This document shows, piece after piece, positions 19,752 through 28,595 of a stretch of 64,000 nucleotides of DNA. How positions within the stretch are numbered: the first letter of the stretch is position 1; each line of letters opens with the position of its first letter. Below the pieces are notes generated by a model. That model made no database searches. It had not been told where the DNA came from and was given only the letters and a program-made list of their open reading frames with translations. This DNA is from Termitidicoccus mucosus (GTDB lineage: Bacteria > Verrucomicrobiota > Verrucomicrobiia > Opitutales > Opitutaceae), in contig NZ_CP109796.1 in the NCBI RefSeq assembly GCF_038725785.1, forward strand, positions 7,564,501 through 7,628,500, written 5' to 3'. The position numbers and the translations under genes are program-made.

Positions 19752-20453
19752 TCAGGCGCGCATGGTTTCGAGGTAGAGTTTTTCGAGATCAGCGTGACTG
19801 ATTTCTGCGGCGGTGAGTTCGCGCACCAACTGACCGCGGCGCATGATGCCCACGCGCGTAGCGTCTTCCTTCGCGCGGAAAAGATCGTGCGTGGCCATGA
19901 GAATGGCGACGCCGCGGCTTCGGAGTTGTCCGAGCAGTCGGCTGAACTCATGCGATGCACTTGGATCAAGGCCGCTGGTGGGCTCATCAAGCAGGAGCGC
20001 TTTCGCCTTTTTTGCCAAGGCGATCGCGATGCCGACTTTCTGTCGCATGCCCTTGGAGTACCCGCTCACGCGGCGATCATGGGCCTCGCACTGCAAACCG
20101 GCATCATCAAGAAATGCGTGTAGCTCACTGTCGGAATAACGATGCCCGCCGAGTTCGGCGAAATAAGCCAGATTTTCCACACCGCTGAAGTGCCCGTAGA
20201 GGTTTACCTGCTCGGGGATGTAGGCGAGACGGCGTTTGGTTTCCAGGGGCTCGATTGCGACATCGAGTCCATCAATCAAGGCACGCCCGGAATCAGGCTT
20301 CAAGAACCCGAGCAGGCAATTGATCGTGGTGGTCTTGCCCGCGCCATTGGGGCCAAGCAGGGCAAAAAGCTCACCCGATGCGATTTGGAAGGAGAGTACA
20401 TCGATGGCGGTGTTGCCGTTGAAGCGCTTGGTGAGGTTGTCGATGATGAGCAT
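19752..20453 (-). CDS. ABC transporter ATP-binding protein (ABC-2 exporter type)
   Basis: 233 residues from the ATG at 20453. Walker A is GPNGAGKTT, the signature is SGYSKGMRQK, Walker B is ALLLDEPTSGLDP and the switch His is MATHDLF. Similarity is to the NosF/GldA-type ATPases that work with GERERG-bearing ABC-2 permeases, two of which lie downstream at 11281-14228 on the same strand. I infer one exporter interrupted by unrelated genes. Confidence 0.85.
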   Translation of the reverse strand: MLIIDNLTKRFNGNTAIDVLSFQIASGELFALLGPNGAGKTTTINCLLGFLKPDSGRALIDGLDVAIEPLETKRRLAYIPEQVNLYGHFSGVENLAYFAELGGHRYSDSELHAFLDDAGLQCEAHDRRVSGYSKGMRQKVGIAIALAKKAKALLLDEPTSGLDPSASHEFSRLLGQLRSRGVAILMATHDLFRAKEDATRVGIMRRGQLVRELTAAEISHADLEKLYLETMRA

Positions 20454-20672
20454 GGTGGGAGAGGGTGAGAGTGTGTGTTTAATTGGACTTGGGAAACGTC
20501 TCGCGCAGGCACCTGTCGGCTGCGGTGTGTGATACGAAAGATAACAAACGGTTGTGTAAGGACATGTCTGGCCTGTGTTCGGGCAGAAGGGCACACTGCG
20601 TCCGTGAACGGACTGCGGATGTGCGGGCACTCCGGATTGCACGGACCCCGGAGATTGCTCAGCGATGCGAAT

Positions 20673-21059
20673 TCAGGCCAGCGGAGGGCCACAACCGTGC
20701 GGCCACCTGTGATCAACAGAAACGAGCGCGAGAACACGCGTGGGAAAACCCGACACTATCCGCACGATCGCGATAAAAAGCGACAGAGCGAAGAACAGCG
20801 CAGCCAATACATGGCCTTGCGCAAAAAGGGTGACCACACACCCCTCGGCAGAGTCGATGTCACCGGCCTCGCCGTGCTGATGGGCTGGCGAAGCGTCCTC
20901 ACGGTGTGAACAGGCATGAGACTCCGCTTCGTGATGGCAAAACAGCTCGTGCCAGTCGGACCGCACCGCCAGCACGCTCAACATCAGGATCAACGCCACG
21001 CCCAACACGCTCGCAATGCGGTACAGCGTCGTTGGGTGGAGGCGGTTGAAGGTGAACAT
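20673..21059 (-). CDS. His-rich membrane protein B
   Basis: 128 residues from the ATG at 21059, 23 bases after motif copy 2. N-terminal helix LYRIASVLGVALILMLSVLAV, then DWHELFCHHEAESHACSH, a His/Asp/Glu-rich periplasmic loop, GCVVTLFAQGHVLAALF as the second helix and a short tail ending GPPLA. The same order of landmarks is in proteins A and C. It heads the minus-strand run toward the ABC ATPase. Its size and the Cys/His pattern are reminiscent of DUF2946-type proteins, but I cannot assign a family. Metal binding is inferred. Confidence 0.65.
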   Translation of the reverse strand: MFTFNRLHPTTLYRIASVLGVALILMLSVLAVRSDWHELFCHHEAESHACSHREDASPAHQHGEAGDIDSAEGCVVTLFAQGHVLAALFFALSLFIAIVRIVSGFPTRVLALVSVDHRWPHGCGPPLA

Positions 21060-21082
21060 GGCTCGTGTTGGAAGAAGTAGAG

Positions 21083-21098
21083 TAGCAGAGTCGTCAAG
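21083..21098 (-). promoter_or_regulatory. 16-base conserved motif, copy 2
   Basis: CTTGACGACTCTGCTA on the minus strand, one mismatch to copy 1, again 23 bases before a His-rich protein start. Confidence 0.65.
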
Positions 21099-21240
21099 GG
21101 GCAATAGATCCAGCGGATTATGTCTTATTCTGTCGTCTAACCTAATCGGATACGATCTTTACGGGCAATACTGCTATCATGATCCTGATAATATCAGTCG
21201 AGGTCTTTTGGCACTTATTACATTGATAGGCATCAATATA
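21099..21240 (-). promoter_or_regulatory. AT-rich promoter/operator region of the His-rich B operon
   Basis: About 140 bases without a gene. It holds a palindrome at 21185-21197 (CTGATAATATCAG) whose form resembles Fur/Zur-family operators, and a CATAAT box just upstream of the 16-base motif. A -35 box is not clear. Confidence 0.4.
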
Positions 21241-22521
21241 CTAAGAATGTGTAAATGAGATGACTTGCTCATTCAAGGCCCGACCCAATGCATCTGCGTC
21301 TAGGTTCACGCCGATCAGCACGATTTCCTGACGTCGATCGCCGGACGGCTCCTGCCAGAATTCGCGGAGGGAATCGGGTATGGCGGAAAACGGCACGCTC
21401 CCGCGCTCGACCAAAGCAGCCGCCCAAGGGCCGAGATAGTCGATCCGCGTCTCGCGACCGGCGACAGAAAGGAACCCGATGCGATTGGGCTCCTCCACAC
21501 TCCAGAAAAATCCCTTGGCGCGCACCAGACCGGGCCAGCCTTGCTCGAAAAATTTCCGCAGACGCGCCGCCGCACAGGGTTTCCGACCCGTGTAAAGAAA
21601 ACTTCCAAGTCCATAGCGGGCGGCAAAATCACTGCGGCCCGGCACCGGAAATAATTTGCCGGCTGGCGTACGGACACAATGAGTCTGTGAGCGTATTCTT
21701 AACTCCGGTGAGGAACATGCTATTTTTCGGGCTTGATTGAGTGCGTCCATCCAGTTTGCGCCTCGACGCGTTTGGATTGGATCGAAACGACAAGCCCCAG
21801 GCCAGACACCATCCGGTAGACAGGCGTTCTTGGTCTTGATGAGTTCCGCTCGCAAATTGAGCCCCCTGATTTGTGCGGAAACCGTTTCGCTCTCTGCTGA
21901 AGTTACGAGGTCTATCTTATTCAAAAAAATGACATCAGCACATTCCACCTGCTCTACCATCAATGTGAACAAGGATTGATGCGCGCCGACAACCTTCCCC
22001 AATGCGTCTGCGTTCAATCTATGTTCTTCCAGCGAGGCCTGGAACCAGGCGGCAGCATCCACCACAGTGATGAGCACATGAAGGGTCGCCACCTCGTCCA
22101 GACGTGGACCAACGATGTTTGTTTGATAGAAAAGATCCGTCACCGGGCGTGGTTCTGCGGCCCCGCTGCTCTCGATGATGATGTGATCAAACTTGCCGCT
22201 GGTGGCCAATTCCACAATGGCATCACCGAGCGCGTCCCTCGCCGTGCAGCACACGCAGCCATTACCCAAGGCCACGGTGGAGGCGATGCTCGCAGAGGAC
22301 TCGGATGGTAGCATTTTCTCCAGAAAGAGGGCGTCGATATTGATCTCGTTGAGATCATTGACGACGATCGCCACACGCAGGCCATGTGGAGTTTTTTTTA
22401 GGAGTTGCTGTAACAGCGTTGTCTTGCCCGCGCCGAGAAAACCGCTGATCACGGTCACGTCGGGCCTGAACTTCGACCCGGATGCCAACTGACCAAGCAG
22501 ACTGGGATCAAACAAGCGCAT
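21241..22521 (-). CDS. COG0523/CobW-family GTPase, second copy
   Basis: About 426 residues from the ATG at 22521, which has a GAAGG element ten bases upstream. An earlier in-frame region is Arg/Pro-rich and overlaps dcd, so it was not used. Walker [12 protein letters not shown] near 30, the metal site GNGCVCCTARD near 95, IIIESSG as Walker B and LNKIDL as the guanine motif. The C-terminal CobW domain ends with QEIVLIGVNLD near 405. It lies 50 bases after dcd, in the same orientation, and is divergent enough from the other two to be a separate subfamily. Confidence 0.85.
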   Translation of the reverse strand: MRLFDPSLLGQLASGSKFRPDVTVISGFLGAGKTTLLQQLLKKTPHGLRVAIVVNDLNEINIDALFLEKMLPSESSASIASTVALGNGCVCCTARDALGDAIVELATSGKFDHIIIESSGAAEPRPVTDLFYQTNIVGPRLDEVATLHVLITVVDAAAWFQASLEEHRLNADALGKVVGAHQSLFTLMVEQVECADVIFLNKIDLVTSAESETVSAQIRGLNLRAELIKTKNACLPDGVWPGACRFDPIQTRRGANWMDALNQARKIACSSPELRIRSQTHCVRTPAGKLFPVPGRSDFAARYGLGSFLYTGRKPCAAARLRKFFEQGWPGLVRAKGFFWSVEEPNRIGFLSVAGRETRIDYLGPWAAALVERGSVPFSAIPDSLREFWQEPSGDRRQEIVLIGVNLDADALGRALNEQVISFTHS

Positions 22522-22570
22522 GGTTTCGCTGCCTTCGCGGTCAATTGTTGATGATGATCCTCGAACCGAA

Positions 22571-23152
22571 TCAGACTTTCGGCGGCGTAATGCGCTGTTT
22601 CTGGTGCTGGTATTTCCCTTCACGGGTCCGGTAGGATACCTTGCAGGGTTCGGCAGTGAAAAAGAGCATCTGCACAATGCCTTCGCCAGCATAGATGCGA
22701 CAATCGGCGGCCGATGAATTAGAAAATTCCAGCGTGAGATGTCCCTGCCATCCAGCCTCGGCCGGAGTAACGTTGGCGATAATGCCGCAGCGCGCATAGG
22801 TGCTTTTGCCCACACAGATTGCCGTCACGTCTGGCGGCAGGTCGAGCTGCTCCACCGCTACTCCAAGACCGTAGCTGCGACCAGGCAGGATAAAAAAACG
22901 ACCGCTCGCGTCTTCCTGTAGCAACACTTTTTCCAAGTTGCGTGGATTGAAATTCTTCGGATCCACTACCGTGCCCGGCACGTGACGAAATACCTTAAAT
23001 TCCCGGGGCGAAAGCCGCAGGTCGTAACCGTAACTGGACAAGCCAAAGGAGAGTGTGGGATGCCCGTCGGCCACGCGCACGAGTTCGGGCGAGAAGGGAC
23101 GAATCATGCCCGCGCGGGCACGGGTGGAAATTTGGCGGTCGTTGAGGATCAT
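22571..23152 (-). CDS. dcd: dCTP deaminase
   Basis: 193 residues from the ATG at 23152 (MILNDRQISTRA, the usual family start). Signature blocks are SSYGYDLRLS, VCVGKSTYARCGIIANVTPAEAGWQG split across the core (here AICVGKSTYARCG), and LEFSNSSAADCRIYAGEGI. It converts dCTP to dUTP for thymidylate synthesis and needs no zinc, unlike the zinc-dependent dCMP deaminase route. That fits its place among zinc-sparing genes. Confidence 0.9.
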   Translation of the reverse strand: MILNDRQISTRARAGMIRPFSPELVRVADGHPTLSFGLSSYGYDLRLSPREFKVFRHVPGTVVDPKNFNPRNLEKVLLQEDASGRFFILPGRSYGLGVAVEQLDLPPDVTAICVGKSTYARCGIIANVTPAEAGWQGHLTLEFSNSSAADCRIYAGEGIVQMLFFTAEPCKVSYRTREGKYQHQKQRITPPKV

Positions 23153-23391
23153 GTTTTCGAAAGAGGCCGGGCGAGGAGAATTGCCAGACACGGATGCCGG
23201 TGACGCAAGGTCAAGTATATCGAGGACGGTGCGCAGGTTCGCAGCCATGTCTGCGGGGAGTGGTTTCGCGTTCGCTCTCAAATTGTTCAAGCGCGGAAAA
23301 TTGGCAGATACTCTTGTTGTCCACGTCGGTGAGCATGGCCATCTTCAGGCAAGACCGGTTCCTCCGTGTTGCCAAGGGGGGAGCAGTAAAC

Positions 23392-25148
23392 TCATGTGCA
23401 GGCAGTGGCGGTTGCTGTTTCAGGATTGGCCTCGGCTTGCACACGCTTGAAGAAGGCGTCCACGCTGATCACGCCCTCGTCGCCATTCACCCGTGAACGG
23501 ATGGATACGCTTTCAGTGGCGACCTCGCGCTTTCCAAGGACCACAGCAAACGGCACCTTGTCGGCCTGCGCCCGGCGGATTTTGGCGCCAACCGGATCGC
23601 GCTGGGCATCAATCGTCACTCGCAATCCAGCCCGGCGGGCGCGGGCGGCGAGTTGAGTAGCGAACTCCGTCTGCCCGTCGGTGATGGGCAGAAAACGAAT
23701 CTGCTCAGGTGCGAGCCAGAGCGGAAAGTCGCCGGCATAGTGTTCGATGAGCAGCCCCATAAAACGCTCGATGGAACCGAACACGGCGCGATGAATCATC
23801 ACAGGACGATGCGGTTTCCCGTCGCGGCCAGTATATTCGAGCCCGAAGCGTTCGGGCAGGCTGAAATCCACTTGGATCGTGCCGATTTGCCAAGAGCGCC
23901 CCAGCGCGTCGAGCGCCATGAAATCGAGCTTTGGTCCGTAAAACGCCGCCTCGCCGAGTCCCTCGGTGTGCTCCAGCCCGAGTTCCGTCACAACCGTGCG
24001 GATACATGCTTCGGCCGGTGCCCAGAGCGTATCCCCGCCTGCATACTTGGCGGTATTGGCCGGGTCGCGCAGCGACACGCGGCAGCGTGTTTTCAGGTCG
24101 AAAATGGCCATCACTTCCTGAACAAGTCGCAGGCATTGTTTGAATTCATCTTGCAATTGCTCAGGCGTGCAAAGGATGTGCCCGTCATCCTGAGTGAAGC
24201 CGCGCACGCGCACGAGGCCGTTGAGTTCGCCCGATTGCTCCTGGCGATACACGGTGCCGAATTCCGCATAGCGTTGCGGCAGGTCGCGGTAGCTGCGCGG
24301 CTCCGACGTGTAGGCCATCAGGTGCATCGGACAATTCATCGGTTTTAGTAAAAACTCCCGATCCTCGATGTGGATGGGCTCATACATGCTATTCGCATAG
24401 TAAGGATAATGACCGGATGTCTTATAAAGATCGATGGAGCCGATATGCGGCGAGTAAAGTCGCTCATAGCCATATTCGATGAGTTTGGCGGAAATGAGTT
24501 TTCCAGTTCGGTTCGGATGATCGCGCCTTTCGGCAGCAACAGGGGCAGACCGCTGCCGATGCTCGCATCAATACGAAACAAATGGAGCTGCTGTCCCAGT
24601 TTGCGGTGATCACGGCGTGCGGCCTCGGCGAGCGCAGCGAGGTGTGCATCCAGCTCTTCTTGGCTGGCGAAGGCCGTGCCGTAGATGCGCTGGAGTTGGC
24701 CAAGTTTTTCGTCTCCCCGGTGCCAGGCGCCGGCAATGGAAAGCAGCTTGAACGCCGCGACCTTGCCGGTGGAGATGACGTGCGTGCCGGCGCACAGGTC
24801 GGTGAAATCGCCGTTGGTATAGAGTGTCACCGGCTCGCCTTCAGGGATATCGTCGAGTCGGCCGAGTTTGTAGGTTTGTCCGCGTCCGGTGAAAAAGCGG
24901 AGCGCCTCCTCGCGCGAAACCTCACGGCGAACGAAGGGTTGGTTTTCGGCTACGATGCGTGCCATCTCTGCCTCGATGACGGATAGATCTTGCATCGTGA
25001 AGCGTTGAGGTCCGCCGAAATCGTAATAAAAACCGGTGTCGGTCGGCGGCCCGATATCAAGGAGCACCTCGGGAAAGAGGCGCGATACGGCGGCACCGAG
25101 CACATGCGCGGTGGAATGCCGAAGTTCCTGCACAGAAGTCATGGACAT
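23392..25148 (-). pseudogene. thrS: Threonyl-tRNA synthetase lacking the TGS domain, one frameshift
   Basis: The upstream part has the second editing-domain motifs (HSTAH, DLCAGTH) and begins the catalytic core. Near 24500 the frame breaks after TELEN and resumes one base over as ISAKLIEYGYERLYSPHIG, continuing through KPMNCPMHLMAY, YRQEQSGELNGL, GFTQDDGHIL and MIHRAVFGSIERF to an anticodon-binding domain. Restored length is about 585 residues. The N-terminal TGS domain of ordinary ThrRS is absent. The catalytic zinc ligands (Cys of NCPMH, His of DGHIL, His of MIHRA) are retained. It sits among zinc-response genes, as ThrRS paralogues do in some Zur regulons. Confidence 0.8.
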
Positions 25149-25188
25149 AAAAGAGAGAACGAAAGAGGATTACGGAAAGATGTGGTGC

Positions 25189-25473
25189 TTAGTCGAAAAG
25201 CCATGCCTGGGCGGCGACCTTGTTTTTCTCGTCTGTCAGCACGACAAGGCCGCCTTCACTCACCGCCCGCAAGTAATAGGCAAAGGCGAGCAACTTCACT
25301 TCTTCCATGGTGCGGCAGCGCAGCAGGAGCGTGGAGAGTTCGTTGTTATTGGGCTCCGTGGAAATCACCATGGCCGTCGCAGAGAAACACTCCGAAAGAT
25401 TTCGATCCCGCAATGTGTCAATAATCGCCAAGGGTGCGGGGACGGAAGGCGGTCGAGGAAAAACGGCAATTTC
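25189..25473 (-). CDS. Small protein of unknown function, possibly frameshifted
   Basis: The ATG at 25473 lies 20 bases after motif copy 3 and encodes MKLPFFLDRLPSP before the frame becomes poor. One base over, from about 25435, the text AIIDTLRDRNLSECFSATAM continues with LAFAYYLRAVSEGGLVVLTD and stops at 25189. Joining the two by one inserted base gives about 94 residues. If the frame is not broken, a TTG start at 25431 gives 80 residues. I do not recognise it. It precedes the ThrRS gene by 40 bases. Confidence 0.45.
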   Translation of the reverse strand, partial: EIAVFPRPPSVPAPLAIIDTLRDRNLSECFSATAMVISTEPNNNELSTLLLRCRTMEEVKLLAFAYYLRAVSEGGLVVLTDEKNKVAAQAWLFD

Positions 25474-25493
25474 ATGGAGGGTAACTCACAGCC

Positions 25494-25509
25494 TAGCAAA
25501 GTCGTCAAG
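25494..25509 (-). promoter_or_regulatory. 16-base conserved motif, copy 3
   Basis: CTTGACGACTTTGCTA on the minus strand, identical to copy 1, upstream of the small protein and ThrRS genes. Confidence 0.65.
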
Positions 25510-25546
25510 CGGGGCGCGTTCCATCTGCTGGATTCGCATAACGACA

Positions 25547-26077
25547 TCACACCGGGCAGCATTCGCATGGAAGGGGAGGTGGAAACATTTCCCCGGCGAT
25601 TCGTGTAAATAATATATCGTGTCCCCGATCCGACCACACGACCGGCCAGGCCCGCACCACGGCAAATTTTTCCGGATGCACGGTGCGCAATTCCCGCAGG
25701 TCTTTGAGCACGCAGTCACAGACATCGACAACGCCGTCGATTTCGTAGCAACGCACGCGCCGGTCCGTTTCCAGAATCGCAGACACTTGCTGCAATTTCC
25801 ACGGCTGACCTTGAAAGATTTCTGCCGCTTCCGGCGCGGCGAGATTCAATTCGCGAAAAACCCGGCAGTCGCGCAGTACTCGCGTCATTTCGTCATTCAA
25901 GCGGTGAAGTTCGTCTCCATCTGGTGCGCATGAAAGACCAAAGTCCGCATAAAACCCGGTGGCGGTTTCACCGCTGTCGCCCAGCGTTGCCTGCGGCCAT
26001 TGCCGTATTCCCGCGGCCACCAGCACATGCGCGAGCAGGTGTTTGGCCTTGTGTAAGGTAACAACGGCGGGATTCAT
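25547..26077 (-). CDS. Free-standing ThrRS editing-domain-like protein
   Basis: 176 residues. KHLLAHVL gives the HxxxH motif of the ThrRS/AlaRS second additional domain, and GFYADFGLS, LNDEMTRVLRDCRVF and VRCYEIDGVVDVCDC align in order with the editing domain of the ThrRS next door. The CxxxH half of the site is incomplete: Cys is present, the His position is Leu. There is no catalytic core. Known free-standing domains of this kind hydrolyse misacylated tRNA; here the missing His leaves activity open. It starts at the ATGA overlapping the hisI stop, so the two are coupled. Confidence 0.65.
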   Translation of the reverse strand: MNPAVVTLHKAKHLLAHVLVAAGIRQWPQATLGDSGETATGFYADFGLSCAPDGDELHRLNDEMTRVLRDCRVFRELNLAAPEAAEIFQGQPWKLQQVSAILETDRRVRCYEIDGVVDVCDCVLKDLRELRTVHPEKFAVVRAWPVVWSDRGHDILFTRIAGEMFPPPLPCECCPV

Positions 26078-26559
26078 GACGCTACTCGGGTTGACTTGGA
26101 CGGGAGCGAGGAGGCGGCCAAGCCGTAGGCTTTCACGGGATCGAAAGTTTTTTGGGCTTCAAGAAAAATGAGGGAAAAATCCGTGTCTGCCGTGGGCCGG
26201 GCAAGCTGGCGAAAGAAACAGGACCGGTATCCAACATGGCATGACGCGCCGCCATCGACTTTTACCTTGATAAGCACGGCATCCTGGTCGTCGTCGATGA
26301 TAAGTGAAATCACATGCTGAAAGAGGCCGGATTGCTCCCCCTTCTTCCAGAGCTTTTGACGCGAACGGGAATAATAATGGGCGAGGCCGGTCTCGATGGT
26401 TTTGGCTAGCGCCTCAGGATTCATCCATCCCAGCATCAGCACTTCGCCGGAGGCATGATCCTGGGTAATGCAAGGGATGAGGTCGTGCTCATTGAATTTG
26501 GGGCGCAATTTGTCGCCTTCTTCGATCTCGAAAAGAGTGGTTTGCGGGAGGAATTGCAT
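26074..26559 (-). CDS. hisI: Phosphoribosyl-AMP cyclohydrolase paralogue
   Basis: 161 residues from the ATG at 26559. PCITQDHASGEVLMLGWMNPEAL, YYSRSRQKLWKKGEQSG and GGASCHVGYRSCFFRQ are the family blocks. HisI opens the adenine ring of phosphoribosyl-AMP in histidine synthesis and normally uses a zinc held by three Cys. The pair in CHVGYRSC is present, but the D-C-D-x-D site reads D-D-D-Q-D, so the third Cys is Asp. HisI paralogues near COG0523 genes are known Zur targets. This one may work with another metal. Motif copy 4 lies 15 bases before the start. Confidence 0.85.
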   Translation of the reverse strand: MQFLPQTTLFEIEEGDKLRPKFNEHDLIPCITQDHASGEVLMLGWMNPEALAKTIETGLAHYYSRSRQKLWKKGEQSGLFQHVISLIIDDDQDAVLIKVKVDGGASCHVGYRSCFFRQLARPTADTDFSLIFLEAQKTFDPVKAYGLAASSLPSKSTRVAS

Positions 26560-26574
26560 GCGAAAACTGAAGCG

Positions 26575-26590
26575 TAGCAAAGTCGTCAAG
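26575..26590 (-). promoter_or_regulatory. 16-base conserved motif, copy 4
   Basis: CTTGACGACTTTGCTA on the minus strand, identical to copies 1 and 3, 15 bases before the hisI start. Confidence 0.7.
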
Positions 26591-26652
26591 AGGGTTTCCG
26601 AGTACGGGCATCTCAACCATTCAACGCAGGGGGCATACTGGACACTTGCTGA

Positions 26653-27951
26653 CTACTCCCATTTTGGAAATGGATCGTGCAACTCGCGCCACGCGCTTGG
26701 CATTTTGCGCATCTCCGTATCAGTAAGCAGGCAGGCGTCGAGTTGCGCGGTAATGGCCTCGCGATCCATTGCCCCCGTGCCGATAAATACCAGTTCCTGG
26801 CGTCGGTCACCAAACGGCTCTCGCCAATTTTTCATGATGGCGTTAAACGATGCGGTTGATGCCGGCCAGTATTCCTCACTCATGGCAGCCCACCAGTTGC
26901 CCGATGGCTCGCACTTGCAGATGCCTCCCGCGTGCGACCATTCGCCGACCCAGTCCATGCGCGTGGCGAGGAAGAAAAAACCCTTCGAGCGCACCACGTT
27001 TTCCGGCGGATGCGAAGCCCATGCCCAAAATCGCTCTGGATGAAATGGTCGTCGTGCGCGGTACACGAAACTCATAACCCCATGCTCATCCATTTCCGAA
27101 TGCGCCTCACCACGCAGGGTTCGCAGCCACATCGGAGATTTCGATGCGTCATCTAAAGAAAAGCGTCCTGTGTTGAGCATTTCCTGTATCGGTACACGTC
27201 CGTGTTCAGCGGTAATGAAGCGTGCGTCGGGATTGAGCGTGCGCACCATATGAGTGACGAGCGCTAGCGTGTCCGCATCCACGAGATCGCATTTATTGAG
27301 CACAATGACATCGGCGAATTCAATTTGCTCGGCCAGCAACGGTGCAAGCGAGCGCTCGTCATTGCTCCCGTTCACCTGACCGCGATCTCGCAGTGAGTCG
27401 CCGGAACTGTAGTCTTTGAGAAAATTAAATGCATCCACGACCGTCACCATCGTGTCCAGCCGCGCCACCGCACCAAGGCTCACGCCGTCCTCCCCGGCAA
27501 ACGTAAATGTTTCCGCCACCGGCAAAGGCTCCGCTATGCCCGTGGATTCAATCAACAAATAATCAAAACGCCCTTCACGTGCCAATCGAGCCACTTCGAC
27601 GAGCAAATCCTCCCGCAAGGTGCAGCAGATGCAACCGTTGGACAATTCGACGATTTTTTCTTCTCGCAACGACACCGCCGCCGCACCCCGTCCGACGAGG
27701 GCCGCATCGATGTTAACCTCCGCCATATCGTTCACGATGAGCGCGACGCGCAGCCCTTCGCGGTTGGTGAGGATGTGGTTGAGCAAAGTGGTTTTCCCGG
27801 AGCCAAGAAACCCGGACAACACGGTGACAGGCAGACGTGGATCGGTGACCTCGATTTCGATGGCGCCATCGAGCGGCTGTGTTTTTTTTGCAGTATGCAT
27901 AGGGAAGAGATAATGAATTCTGGTTTGGGATGGATTGGTTCTGGAAGCCAT
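26653..27951 (-). CDS. COG0523/CobW-family GTPase, third copy (YciC/ZagA-like)
   Basis: 432 residues from 27951; an inner ATG at 27900 gives 415 and a more usual N-terminus. Walker [18 protein letters not shown], metal site [31 protein letters not shown] and VLNKCDLV are all present. The C-terminal CobW domain contains [20 protein letters not shown] and ends [19 protein letters not shown]. This layout matches zinc-responsive YciC/ZagA proteins more closely than cobalamin CobW. It follows the small protein by seven bases in one transcription unit. Confidence 0.9.
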   Translation of the reverse strand: MASRTNPSQTRIHYLFPMHTAKKTQPLDGAIEIEVTDPRLPVTVLSGFLGSGKTTLLNHILTNREGLRVALIVNDMAEVNIDAALVGRGAAAVSLREEKIVELSNGCICCTLREDLLVEVARLAREGRFDYLLIESTGIAEPLPVAETFTFAGEDGVSLGAVARLDTMVTVVDAFNFLKDYSSGDSLRDRGQVNGSNDERSLAPLLAEQIEFADVIVLNKCDLVDADTLALVTHMVRTLNPDARFITAEHGRVPIQEMLNTGRFSLDDASKSPMWLRTLRGEAHSEMDEHGVMSFVYRARRPFHPERFWAWASHPPENVVRSKGFFFLATRMDWVGEWSHAGGICKCEPSGNWWAAMSEEYWPASTASFNAIMKNWREPFGDRRQELVFIGTGAMDREAITAQLDACLLTDTEMRKMPSAWRELHDPFPKWE

Positions 27952-27958
27952 CCAGCAT

Positions 27959-28180
27959 TCACTTGGTCGTCTCTGTCAGAGCTCGTTCAAACCAACCGAT
28001 GACAGACTCGAGATGCGCCCGGCCATAAATACGAATGAATTCGCGTGTTTGCCGGTCCTCGGTGTTGCGTAGCGCCGAGATGCGCCGATTGCAAAATTCA
28101 GGGCTAAGCGTAAGGGCGCATCTTACTTCGATGCAATGCCTCCATTCGCTGTAATTTGTGGGGATAAAAACATCTCGCAT
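27959..28180 (-). CDS. Small helical protein of unknown function
   Basis: 73 residues from the ATG at 28180; a TTG at 28216 is possible. [21 protein letters not shown], then [14 protein letters not shown] and [21 protein letters not shown] form three predicted helices. There is no membrane segment. It leads the third CobW gene and follows motif copy 5, so it probably belongs to the same response. I do not recognise the family. Confidence 0.55.
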   Translation of the reverse strand: MRDVFIPTNYSEWRHCIEVRCALTLSPEFCNRRISALRNTEDRQTREFIRIYGRAHLESVIGWFERALTETTK

Positions 28181-28245
28181 GGCTTTGGTTGTGTTTAAAA
28201 TCAAATCCACCCACAATCCGAAGCGCGGGTGGCGAAACAGTAGCT

Positions 28246-28261
28246 TAGCAAAGTCGTCAAG
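28246..28261 (-). promoter_or_regulatory. 16-base conserved motif, copy 5
   Basis: CTTGACGACTTTGCTA on the minus strand, 65 bases before the small protein's ATG. Flanked by GC and AGC so that the whole 20-mer is weakly dyadic (GCTT...AAGC). Confidence 0.65.
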
Positions 28262-28555
28262 CGGAGCCGATGCGAACGCACTCGCTTAAGAAGCCCCTGA
28301 AAAAATTTCTAATGACGACGAGCGGTTGGAACTCTCAGCGCTGGTTCCATCGGCAATCGGAACATCGCCCTCATCAACACCGGCACCACCCGAATCTCCA
28401 TCCAAAATGTCATGGTGACCGAAACGATTGGTCCCGGTGGTCTTGACCAAAATCGGGCATCTACACGACGGCTGGCGTGTGAATTTTGTCGCCCTTGGCA
28501 AACCCTTGCGGTCGATGGGGCTCATTGGCACCATCAGGAATGTGGATGCGGCACG
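28262..28555. other. Gene-free stretch with coding-like fragments
   Basis: Plus-strand text such as NIALINTGTTRISIQNVMV and GLIGTIRNVDAARLTALL appears in separate frames, with no start or continuous frame. It looks like a decayed gene end. I see nothing intact. Confidence 0.35.
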
Positions 28556-28571
28556 CTTGACAGCTTTGTTA
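28556..28571 (+). promoter_or_regulatory. 16-base motif, degenerate copy 6
   Basis: CTTGACAGCTTTGTTA on the plus strand, 13 of 16 matches to the others and 24 bases before the start of His-rich protein C, the same distance as for A and B. Confidence 0.5.
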
Positions 28572-28595
28572 GGCTAGATCGTTTTTATCCAAGTC

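Noticed and set aside
23202-23216. A motif-like CTTGACCTTGCGTCA before dcd
   Set aside because: Too many differences and a two-base gap relative to the 16-base motif; not counted as a copy.
28286-28534. An 82-codon minus-strand frame
   Set aside because: No start signal, Ser/Gly-rich, and the plus strand shows gene-end fragments instead.
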